This document shows positions 1 through 4,799 of a stretch of DNA of 5,312 nt, in pieces. The notes beneath the pieces are model-generated. The model was not told where the DNA came from and made no database searches. It worked only from the letters and a program-made list of their open reading frames with translations. Source of the stretch: Anaerolineae bacterium (GTDB taxonomy: Bacteria; Chloroflexota; Anaerolineae; 4572-78; J111). The translations under genes were made by a program, and so were the position numbers. The DNA is taken from positions 1 through 5,312 of the forward strand of contig JAGRCC010000905.1 in the NCBI GenBank assembly GCA_020433785.1, in the 5' to 3' direction. Numbering within the stretch: the first letter of the stretch is position 1; every line of letters begins with the position of its first letter.

Positions 1-892
1 CGTGGCTCATATTGGCCAGGAAGACGGTCTTAGCCCGGTTGGCCGTTTCAGCCACACGGCGTGCTTCATCCGCCGCTTCTATAGCTGTTTGCAGGGCCTT
101 ATTGGCGTTGGATAGTTCGGCTGTCCGCGCCTCGACCCGACCTTCCAACTCAAGATTAAGCTGGTGGGCCACTCGTTCTGCCTTAACGATTTGCCCCGAA
201 AGGCGCAGGCTCATAATCACTAAAAGGACCATGATGCCATTTTGGGTCAGAAATACCAGAGGAACAAGACCAAGCTCAATTAGAAAAACGTCCCAGCAAT
301 AGGCCGTGCTGAATACACCTACAGCAATAGCCAAAGCCACGGCATCAGAGCGCTCCCCACGACGATATTGTTTGCTGGCACAATAAGCTGTATAGGCGGC
401 GAGTAGAACAATAGTTATTACAACTTCACTTCTATACCAGGGTTGAAATACAATGACAAGTCCGCCATCATTTGAAACTATGTTTGCATTGCCCGATACT
501 TCTAAGCTGGAATAGGCCCAGGTGCTGGGAAAAGGAATCAGAATATTTGAAACAGCGATGATTACATATACTACCACAATTATTTTTGGAACCAGCCGTG
601 TTTGTACACCTGTATACAACGTGATGAACAAGAACAATGCAGCGTAAGACAGGTAGAGAACAAGCAGGTCCCACCGATTTACGGAGACAATGCTGTAAGC
701 TGAACCCGACTCAATTGCTAGGTTCAGGAAAATAATAAAAATGCTGTCTAAACCAAAAAACAGAGCTAGTACGGCGAATGACAATTGAACTGTGTTACGC
801 GGTTGGCTGCGCAGCCCAATCATGGCGTGTGTTATAGCGGCATAAAAACAAAAGCCGGCAAAGATGGCCTGGATCAGATTGAGAATATTAAT
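1..892 (-). CDS. Membrane-bound sensor histidine kinase, N-terminal part (runs off left edge)
   Basis: Partial gene of 297 codons, unbroken by stops. The protein would sense a signal at the membrane and autophosphorylate on histidine. Seven hydrophobic segments are visible at about residues 1-25, 35-60, 74-95, 103-121, 156-171, 183-205 and 207-231. A charged coiled-coil-like linker follows (about 233-287, including LELEGRVEARTAELSNANK), then the H-box start FLANMSH, with the phospho-acceptor His as residue 297 at the window edge. The catalytic ATPase domain, and any receiver domain, lie outside. The start is unusual. An in-frame TAA lies four codons upstream, and the first ATG (residue 24) would delete the first membrane helix. 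An ATT codon at 892-890 sits 8 bases after AAGGAG (906-901, read on the minus strand), so ATT is my choice. A TACAAT at 949-944 could be its -10 box, but no good -35 is seen. The kinase call is firm; the signal is unknown. Confidence 0.88.
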   Translation of the reverse strand, partial: MNILNLIQAIFAGFCFYAAITHAMIGLRSQPRNTVQLSFAVLALFFGLDSIFIIFLNLAIESGSAYSIVSVNRWDLLVLYLSYAALFLFITLYTGVQTRLVPKIIVVVYVIIAVSNILIPFPSTWAYSSLEVSGNANIVSNDGGLVIVFQPWYRSEVVITIVLLAAYTAYCASKQYRRGERSDAVALAIAVGVFSTAYCWDVFLIELGLVPLVFLTQNGIMVLLVIMSLRLSGQIVKAERVAHQLNLELEGRVEARTAELSNANKALQTAIEAADEARRVAETANRAKTVFLANMSH

Positions 893-900
893 GCTGTTCG

Positions 901-906
901 CTCCTT
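901..906 (-). promoter_or_regulatory. Strong ribosome binding site deciding the ATT start of the histidine kinase
   Basis: AAGGAG read on the minus strand, 8 bases before the ATT at 892-890. The TAA that closes the upstream frame (907-905) overlaps the motif, so no upstream start is possible. This is the main argument for a non-canonical start rather than the internal ATG 23 codons later. Confidence 0.6.
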
Positions 907-1047
907 AGTGCCCTCCGCTTCAAGCCTATAAAAATCCGGTCCCATTGTACTACAAAATCAAAGATTGGACAGAATTACGCCCTCCCCGCTATGTATTTTT
1001 TCGAAGTGGTCCTTCCTTTTTGAAGAACCTCAATATCTTGAAAGTGG

Positions 1048-1212
1048 ATGGCGACCGCTTCCCCGATCCGTAAACAGCTGATCCACATCAACATCACTAA
1101 CCAAACTGGGGTCAAATTGAGCCAAAAAGCGATGGCTAACCTTGAAAAACGCTTTGAACGTTTTCCTGGTTTGGAGAAATACTTTGTGTGGATTGCTCCT
1201 CTCTCATCTTAA
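1048..1212 (+). pseudogene. 54-codon open stretch of unknown origin, possible 5' part of the TIR gene relic
   Basis: ATG-to-TAA frame of 54 residues beginning MATASPIRKQ and ending KYFVWIAPLSS. I do not recognise the sequence. It has an amphipathic, charged centre (LSQKAMANLEKRFERFPGLE) that looks like real protein rather than random translation. It lies in the same reading frame as the TIR fragment downstream, with only TAA-CTA-TGA between them, so it may be the upstream remainder of the same dead gene. It could also be an unrelated small ORF or chance. There is no clear ribosome binding site; the bases before the ATG read GAAAGTGG. Confidence 0.25.
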
Positions 1213-1218
1213 CTATGA

Positions 1219-1488
1219 TTGTTTATTTTCTTGGAGTTGCCTAAAGAGCTAGAAATTCCAAAATTGCTTAAACGGCGTGAACGCGCCATGAACTTTGTTA
1301 TCTATCCGATTATTGCTCAACCTTGCGCCTGGAATTTCTTTCCCTGGCTTAGTAAGTTACAAGTCAGACCTAACGGAGGCAAACCTATCTGGGTCAGGGG
1401 CAAAGACATCGATGTTGATATGGAACTGACCAAAATCGCCAATGAAGTTACAGATATAATTAAGAGCCGCTGGCTTAGCAATAGATGA
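1219..1488 (+). pseudogene. C-terminal fragment of a TIR-domain protein
   Basis: Open from a TGA at 1216-1218 to a TGA stop, 89 codons, with only a TTG available at the 5' end and no ribosome binding site. Residues about 12-85 follow the C-terminal half of bacterial TIR domains: the EIPKLLKRRE helix, the strand VIYPIIAQPCAW, the PWLSKLQVRPNGGKPI segment and a final helix with ELTKIANEVTDIIKSRW. In intact proteins of this type the first half carries the ISYS-like strand, the BB loop and the NAD-cleaving glutamate; none of these is present here, so the fragment should be inactive as an NADase. TIR proteins of this kind usually act in anti-phage defence or cell-death signalling. The two in-frame stops just upstream and the same-frame open stretch before them argue for decay in place. 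It could instead be a recombination scar. Confidence 0.6.
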
Positions 1489-1577
1489 TTTGTTTTGGTC
1501 CGCTAACATTCCTTATTCAGCGGCTATCTGAACGTATTTGTGAGGATAAAAATTTAAACCAGCCAGCATTCGTTACT

Positions 1578-1606
1578 TTGACAAATTGTACAAACCAAAG
1601 TACCGT
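1578..1606 (+). promoter_or_regulatory. Candidate promoter with GTAC half-sites upstream of the helix-turn-helix gene
   Basis: A consensus -35 TTGACA at 1578-1583 is followed after 17 bases by TACCGT (1601-1606), a weak -10. GTAC occurs at 1588-1591, inside the 8-bp palindrome TTGTACAA, and again at 1600-1603. The same TTGACA-N4-GTAC-N8-GTAC pattern recurs downstream of the next gene at 1910-1935, which suggests a shared operator for one regulator. A separate TACAAT at 1634-1639 is an alternative -10 but has no good -35. Confidence 0.5.
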
Positions 1607-1651
1607 TCCCCTCATTAAACATTAATTAACTTTTACAATCACATATCGAAT

Positions 1652-1885
1652 TTGTCCGAACAGTCCACCAACAGAGATCCGCTGGCGGATCTCACCTCGA
1701 AGTTAATCTCAGTTACGAGGGCTTCCGAATTGAGTGGTCTCACTCCCAGTTACATCCGACGTCTCCTGCGTCAGGACGTCATCGCTGGTCAGAAGATTGG
1801 CCGGGACTGGTTCACCACCGAAGAGGCCATTCGGGAATACCTCGCCCAGGACCGCCGCCCCGGACCCAAGTCCGAAAAAAACTAA
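1652..1885 (+). CDS. Small helix-turn-helix DNA-binding protein, excisionase/MerR-like
   Basis: A 77-residue basic protein. Residues about 18-68 form a winged helix-turn-helix of the excisionase (HTH_17) type: LISVTRASELSGL is the first helix pair entry, TPSYIRRLLRQ the recognition helix, VIAGQKIGRDW the wing strand pair, and FTTEEAIREYLA the closing helix. A basic tail with RRPGPK follows. There is no effector-binding domain, so it is more like a Xis-type or small plasmid/phage regulator than a true MerR sensor. The start is TTG; an in-frame TAA at 1616-1618 limits extension, no ATG occurs in the frame, and no ribosome binding site is visible, so the exact start is uncertain. It is flanked on both sides by copies of one promoter/operator pattern, so I infer that it controls itself and the short transcript downstream, or that those repeats are recombination accessory sites. 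Confidence 0.75.
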   Translation: MSEQSTNRDPLADLTSKLISVTRASELSGLTPSYIRRLLRQDVIAGQKIGRDWFTTEEAIREYLAQDRRPGPKSEKN

Positions 1886-1909
1886 CCCACGGCGGTTTCA
1901 TTTTAAAAT

Positions 1910-1944
1910 TTGACAATTAGTACCTCTAGAGGTACTTTTATAAG
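1910..1944 (+). promoter_or_regulatory. Promoter with a perfect 18-bp palindromic operator between -35 and -10
   Basis: TTGACA at 1910-1915 is followed by the perfect palindrome AGTACCTCTAGAGGTACT (1919-1936) and then TATAAG (1939-1944). Measured to TATAAG the spacer is 23 bases; measured to TACTTT (1933-1938) it is 17. An operator lying inside the spacer recalls MerR-type promoters, where a bound regulator re-aligns an over-long spacer, but it would equally suit a plain repressor. The GTAC half-sites sit at the same offsets from TTGACA as in the copy at 1578. Confidence 0.6.
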
Positions 1945-2049
1945 ACCTTCAACTTCGTTCTCTTTTTCTCGTTCTTCCTCAATGTCATCCTCTTAACTCC
2001 TTAATGCATTGGCAATCGCGATTGTAATAGCCTACACAGGAGGTGCCCT
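1945..2049 (+). other. Probable untranslated leader with CT-rich stretch and a 12-bp palindrome
   Basis: No protein gene is visible here in any frame. The first half (1946-2000) is strongly pyrimidine-rich (TTCGTTCTCTTTTTCTCG and similar). CAATCGCGATTG at 2013-2024 is a perfect 12-bp palindrome that could be an operator or a small RNA hairpin. A frame MHWQSRL (ATG at 2004, ending TAA) runs across it but has only a poor ribosome site. The stretch links the palindromic promoter at 1910 with the AGGAGG at 2038. Confidence 0.4.
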
Positions 2050-2073
2050 ATGAGTGGCGGAACCGGCGGCTAA
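2050..2073 (+). CDS. Seven-codon mini-ORF (MSGGTGG) with perfect ribosome binding site
   Basis: ATG AGT GGC GGA ACC GGC GGC TAA, preceded by AGGAGG at 2038-2043 with a 6-base spacer, the best Shine-Dalgarno site in the window. The product would be the glycine-rich heptapeptide MSGGTGG. The unit is closed by a hairpin terminator 13 bases after the stop and appears to be served by the operator-bearing promoter at 1910, about 100 bases upstream. No gene follows on this strand before the terminator, so it is not an ordinary leader peptide of a downstream operon. Possible readings are a tiny peptide gene, a small RNA that captures ribosomes, or the remnant 5' end of a deleted gene. I do not recognise a family; translation is plausible, function unknown. 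Confidence 0.35.
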   Translation: MSGGTGG

Positions 2074-2086
2074 GCAGTCTCTCTTG

Positions 2087-2120
2087 CGGGCGATGGGTTT
2101 CCGGGACTCATCGCCCGTTC
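2087..2120 (+). terminator. Hairpin terminator between converging units
   Basis: The arms CGGGCGATGGGT (2087-2098) and ACTCATCGCCCG (2106-2117) pair over 12 bp with one G-T wobble around a 7-base loop. The plus-strand tail TTCTCTGTT is only partly T-rich. It sits between the mini-ORF (plus) and the stop of the minus-strand gene at 2125, so it probably serves both directions; the minus side lacks a T-run. Confidence 0.6.
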
Positions 2121-2124
2121 TCTG

Positions 2125-2802
2125 TTACCACGTCCATTTCAGCGTATAGATTTCAAAGCGTTTAATATGAGTAGTTTCCCAGACCACTTGTTGCCGACCA
2201 TCCGGTAAATCGGTAAAATGCTCCGGCCCCAAGACATTGGTTTGACGATGACTGCGATGCAACAAGGCCATCCTCTGACATTTTCTCTCGTTGGGAAATA
2301 TAACTGTGACTTTGAGACGCCTGGTCTGATGGCGAATTTCGGTTTGCAGCGCCTCCTCTGATTGGGTAAAACCGTATTTGACCGTGCGTTCGATGTAGAA
2401 ATCGGTCACGTCTCCGGTATTCTTCGTCTCACGCAACGAGATCAGAACGTTGTAGCGATCCCCTTCCTTATAACTATCCGTGACCACACCCGGCGTACAG
2501 GTGTATGCCGCAAAAATATCCCCGTCCCCCCAAGCATAATCCTCAAACGCAATAATGTTGTTTTGCAGAAATTTCACCTTCTGGCGCTTCTTGATGACCG
2601 CCACCTGACCATAGGGATCAAGCAACTCCAAGGTTACATCATAATCCAAAATTTCATACAGTCCTGGCGGCTGCCGACTACGCCACCAGCGACGCGCAAA
2701 TTGAAACAAATCCGGCAGTAACTTGAGCCACTCCGGTGACAGGACGGTGAAGACTTTTCCGATGATCTGACCTAGAGTGGATTTGGTGGAGGCGGTGCTC
2801 AT
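2125..2802 (-). CDS. Beta-rich protein of unknown family
   Basis: Protein of 225 residues from the ATG at 2802. A TTG at 2844 would add 14 residues (MLIANIATAYYSGS) but has no ribosome site and would crowd the divergent neighbour, so I prefer the ATG; its own site (AGTGGA) is also weak. The N-terminal ~45 residues are helical and amphipathic (TLGQIIGKVFTVLSPEWLKLLPDLFQFARRW with basic RRWWRSR), possibly membrane-associating. The rest alternates short strands with repeated aromatic and charged residues: YEILDYDVTLELLDP, FEDYAWGDGDIF, YNVLISLRETKN, RRLKVTVIFPNERKCQR, LGPEHFTDLPDGRQQVVWET, and a closing FEIYTLKWTW. It looks like an intact folded beta domain. There are no catalytic motifs, signal peptide or clear transmembrane helix. 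It is divergent from the RadC-like gene. I cannot assign a function. Confidence 0.75.
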   Translation of the reverse strand: MSTASTKSTLGQIIGKVFTVLSPEWLKLLPDLFQFARRWWRSRQPPGLYEILDYDVTLELLDPYGQVAVIKKRQKVKFLQNNIIAFEDYAWGDGDIFAAYTCTPGVVTDSYKEGDRYNVLISLRETKNTGDVTDFYIERTVKYGFTQSEEALQTEIRHQTRRLKVTVIFPNERKCQRMALLHRSHRQTNVLGPEHFTDLPDGRQQVVWETTHIKRFEIYTLKWTW

Positions 2803-2904
2803 AGATCCACTGTAGTACGCCGTGGCGATGTTTGCAATCAACACCCAATTCGCAGCTGGTGATTAGGCACTGGAGGCGGTAAACTGAAGATACCCGTTTA
2901 TCGT
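2803..2904. promoter_or_regulatory. Divergent intergenic region
   Basis: About 100 bases separate the two divergent ATG codons and must hold both promoters; I see no convincing -35/-10 pair. GGAGG at 2873-2877 stands 6 bases before an in-frame CTG at 2884, which would add MKIPVYR to the JAB protein; the annotated ATG at 2905 has no such site. Confidence 0.35.
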
Positions 2905-3492
2905 ATGCCCGAACGTCTCTACCAACTCACCTTTGAAGCATGGGGAAACCAGTTGGAATACGGTTTTCCCCAGGAAGTAACTCCCAAAGCCTATCGCGGA
3001 TTGGGCCACCTGACTCAGGGCCGGGATATCAAACCCCGGTTGACCTTCAATCTGAGCACCGAGTACGGTCGCTTTATGCGTGAAGTAGCCTCTAAATACA
3101 CGGTCACTAGTCCCGATACCGCCGCAAGATATTTACAAGACAACGTCTTCACCCCTTTTGAGCAGTGTGACCAGGAAGAGCTGTGGACCTTGTGCCTCAA
3201 TACCAAAAACCGCATTACCCACGATGCGATGGTCTATCGCGGCAATGTCAACAGCAGCATCATTCGCCTGGCCGAAGTTTTCCGCCCGGCCGTTCTGGTC
3301 AATGCCACCGCCATCATCATTTCCCACAACCACCCGTCCGGCGATCCGTCGCCCTCACCAGAAGATGTGCAAATCACCCGCTCCACGGTCGAAGCCGGGC
3401 AGTTGCTGGGGATGGAGCTTTTAGACCATATCGTCGTGGGGAATCAACAACGCTGGGTCTCACTTAAAGAAAGGGGGGTAGGATTTCCTTAA
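2905..3492 (+). CDS. RadC-like JAB/MPN-domain protein
   Basis: A 195-residue protein whose C-terminal ~140 residues match the RadC-type JAB (MPN+) metalloprotease-like domain. The metal motif is intact: SHNHPSGDPSPSPED gives His141, His143 and Asp154 in HxHx10D, preceded by VYRGNVNSSIIRLAEVFR (Glu124), the RadC-like approach segment, and followed by TVEAGQLLGMELLDHIVVGN. The first ~55 residues are unlike the helix-hairpin-helix start of chromosomal RadC, which fits the shorter RadC-like proteins common on plasmids, prophages and integrative elements, where their role is unresolved despite the old DNA-repair label. The ATG at 2905 is used here. A CTG at 2884, with GGAGG 6 bases upstream and in the same frame, is a serious alternative that would give MKIPVYRMPERLYQ. 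Substrate unknown; the family call is firm. Confidence 0.9.
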   Translation: MPERLYQLTFEAWGNQLEYGFPQEVTPKAYRGLGHLTQGRDIKPRLTFNLSTEYGRFMREVASKYTVTSPDTAARYLQDNVFTPFEQCDQEELWTLCLNTKNRITHDAMVYRGNVNSSIIRLAEVFRPAVLVNATAIIISHNHPSGDPSPSPEDVQITRSTVEAGQLLGMELLDHIVVGNQQRWVSLKERGVGFP

Positions 3493-3538
3493 TTGTCGAG
3501 TCCGTTACAAGTGTGGAAATACGCCATTAAGCCAAAAC

Positions 3539-3548
3539 GGGGGGGGGG
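3539..3548 (+). repeat. Run of ten G
   Basis: An uninterrupted G10 tract, 47 bases after the JAB gene stop and outside any convincing gene. Such runs slip during replication and are also a common sequencing error site. It lies just before the structured stretch at 3579-3703. Confidence 0.8.
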
Positions 3549-3578
3549 TGACCATACCTCGGTTGGTAAATCAAGTGC

Positions 3579-3703
3579 GGGGTTGTCAAGGCTGGCGGAG
3601 CCACCCGGAGACAATTTTGCAGAAATTGATGGAGATCTGCCTTGACAACCGCCAGCAACCCAGACGCTGTCCCCTACTCTTTCGGCTAACTACAGCCGAA
3701 AGA
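3579..3703. ncRNA. Structured intergenic stretch: three-way junction plus 10-bp hairpin
   Basis: No convincing gene occupies 3493-3728. Inside it, 3581-3592 (GGTTGTCAAGGC) pairs perfectly with 3639-3650 (GCCTTGACAACC), 12 bp. This stem encloses TGGC-GGA-GCCA (3593-3603) and CAATTT-TGCAG-AAATTG (3612-3628). A further perfect 10-bp hairpin follows: TCTTTCGGCT (3678-3687), loop AACTAC, AGCCGAAAGA (3694-3703). Alternative pairing GCTGGCGG (3591-3598) with CCGCCAGC (3649-3656) would compete with the outer stem. Strand of transcription is unknown. It could be a structured RNA, a protein- or recombinase-binding DNA site, or a small repeat element; the structure is visible, the class is a guess. Confidence 0.35.
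3678..3703 (-). terminator. Perfect 10-bp hairpin downstream of the minus-strand gene pair
   Basis: TCTTTCGGCT and AGCCGAAAGA pair perfectly around a 6-base loop, 25 bases beyond the stop of the gene at 3729. There is no T-run on either side, so it is a hairpin in a terminator-like place rather than a proven intrinsic terminator. Confidence 0.35.
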
Positions 3704-3728
3704 CCTGCCTTAGCGGCGAGCGAAGATT

Positions 3729-4076
3729 TCATTTCTCGGCACCATTCTCATCAATCCGGAGCGCGACATCCTGTCGGGTGTCAGCCGTTGGCCCGGCCTT
3801 GCGCTCATTTTGAAACCGTTCAAAATCCTTGACGAACTCCTCGACCGCCATCACCCCGGTGCCTTCCAGAAATTCAACCAGCCCCTGTTTCCAAACACCG
3901 ATAAAATGCTCGACCTCAGTATTTCCTTCTGTGCCCGCTAAGACGTCGGCAATGGGCTGATTGGTAAACAGGTCATCCACCGCCCGGCGCATGGCCATAC
4001 CAAAGGCTTGCTCGCGTTGTTCCTCGACCGTCGGTTCCAAGGGCGAGGACTGATTAGGCTGCTGTTCGACGCTCAT
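3729..4076 (-). CDS. Small acidic protein of unknown family
   Basis: A 115-residue, glutamate-rich, probably soluble and mainly helical protein. The first ~17 residues (MSVEQQPNQSSPLEPTV) look disordered. A helical core follows (EEQREQAFGMAMRRAVDDLF, then EVEHFIGVWKQGLVEFLEG and AVEEFVKDFERFQNERK), ending in a charged tail. There is no signal peptide, membrane helix or catalytic motif that I can name. The start is well supported: GTAGAGG lies about 8 bases before the ATG. It follows the 4101-4727 gene after 24 bases on the same strand, so the two are probably cotranscribed. I do not recognise the family; it could be an accessory protein of the mobile block or an inhibitor/partner of its neighbour. 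Confidence 0.75.
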   Translation of the reverse strand: MSVEQQPNQSSPLEPTVEEQREQAFGMAMRRAVDDLFTNQPIADVLAGTEGNTEVEHFIGVWKQGLVEFLEGTGVMAVEEFVKDFERFQNERKAGPTADTRQDVALRIDENGAEK

Positions 4077-4100
4077 AGGGTTGCCTCTACTATATCACAA

Positions 4101-4727
4101 TCACCTCGGCTTGCTCCACCATCGCTCAAAAGATGGATCGGGGGTGTAGTCCTGCTGACCGAGAAAATCTGGATAGTTCTCTTGAGAGGTAGGTTCAATC
4201 GGTGGCGTAAATATCCGGCTGACCGGCAAGTCGCGCTCAACCACCTGCCAGAAGCGACCCCAGGTCGCCGGCCAGTCCGGTCTGGGCCGATCATAAGCGA
4301 AGCCGTAACACTCCCACAGCACCGCCTCCCGGTCACCGTGCCAGACTTGGGCCTGCCCCATTTCCCGGAGGTTCATATAGGCGGGGCCGGTCCCAATGAT
4401 CCGGCCCTGACCAAGATGGCTATACCAAGCCATTTGAAAAGTGGGCACCAACTGGGGTGCAAACAACTTATAATGCCGATACGTCGTCAACGACAGATTA
4501 ATCTCAGGCGATAAGCCATAGAAATGGTCCCGGCGAGGTCGCTCCTGGCTGACCGGAAAGCGAGCCACATACAGCCGTCGGTTCTGTTCTTCAAGTCGCT
4601 CGACCAGTTCCCATTCATCAGGAAAACTAAGCCTAATTTCCTTGCCCGGATAATCCTCAGCGGCGGCTTGCACCAACTTAATCGGCCTGGGGGCGGTTTC
4701 TGAACGCTGGGCAGTTATGTTGGCCAT
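4101..4727 (-). CDS. Hypothetical protein rich in Trp, Tyr and Pro
   Basis: A 208-residue protein from the ATG at 4727; a TTG one codon earlier is less likely. No clear ribosome binding site precedes it (CATCTGATTG before the ATG). Residues about 25-60 have charged strand/helix character (GKEIRLSFPDEWELVERLEE). The centre has HFYGLSPEINLSLTTYRHYK, and the C-terminal half is unusually aromatic and proline-rich (LWECYGFAYDRPRPDWPATW, then FWQVVERDLP and a final FERWWSKPR). No transmembrane helix, signal peptide or known catalytic motif is evident. It lies 24 bases upstream of the small acidic gene on the same strand. The gene before it (4800-5087) is separated by an intrinsic terminator, so its own promoter would have to fit into about 30 bases, or it depends on read-through. 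Real gene likely; function unknown. Confidence 0.75.
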   Translation of the reverse strand: MANITAQRSETAPRPIKLVQAAAEDYPGKEIRLSFPDEWELVERLEEQNRRLYVARFPVSQERPRRDHFYGLSPEINLSLTTYRHYKLFAPQLVPTFQMAWYSHLGQGRIIGTGPAYMNLREMGQAQVWHGDREAVLWECYGFAYDRPRPDWPATWGRFWQVVERDLPVSRIFTPPIEPTSQENYPDFLGQQDYTPDPSFERWWSKPR

Positions 4728-4753
4728 CAATCAGATGGTACCACAACCCAACC

Positions 4754-4790
4754 AAAAAAATACCGGCTTCTATGAGGGTAGAAACCGGTA
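4754..4790 (-). terminator. Rho-independent terminator after the plasmid-type small gene
   Basis: On the minus strand TACCGGTTTCTA pairs with TAGAAGCCGGTA (4790-4779 with 4772-4761) over 12 bp, with one U-G wobble, around the loop CCCTCA. It is followed at once by ATTTTTTT (the T-run at 4760-4754). It lies 10 bases after the stop of the 4800-5087 gene. Confidence 0.88.
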
Positions 4791-4799
4791 GGGTAAAAC

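Noticed and set aside
12..302. 96-codon plus-strand frame at the left edge
   Set aside because: Antisense to the histidine kinase; Arg/Ser-rich translation with no domain pattern, whereas the minus frame shows membrane helices and an H-box.
468..674. 68-codon minus-strand frame
   Set aside because: Lies in another frame inside the kinase membrane region; Cys/His-rich random-looking translation.
1500..1523. CCGCT...AGCGG inverted repeat after the TIR relic
   Set aside because: Only 5 bp with a 14-base loop and no T-run; not a credible terminator.
2362..2721. 119-codon plus-strand frame
   Set aside because: Mirror of the beta-rich minus-strand gene, without ribosome site or recognisable pattern.
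3579..3703. Integron attC recombination site
   Set aside because: The stem layout is tempting, but I found no GTTRRRY core with its matching RYYYAAC partner at the ends.
3548..3832. 94-codon plus-strand frame starting right after the G run
   Set aside because: Its GTG start is in the G tract, it crosses the inverted repeats and overlaps the end of the minus-strand gene; composition is not protein-like.
4008..4514. 168-codon plus-strand frame
   Set aside because: Antisense to two minus-strand genes that have better composition and spacing; the translation has no coherent domain.
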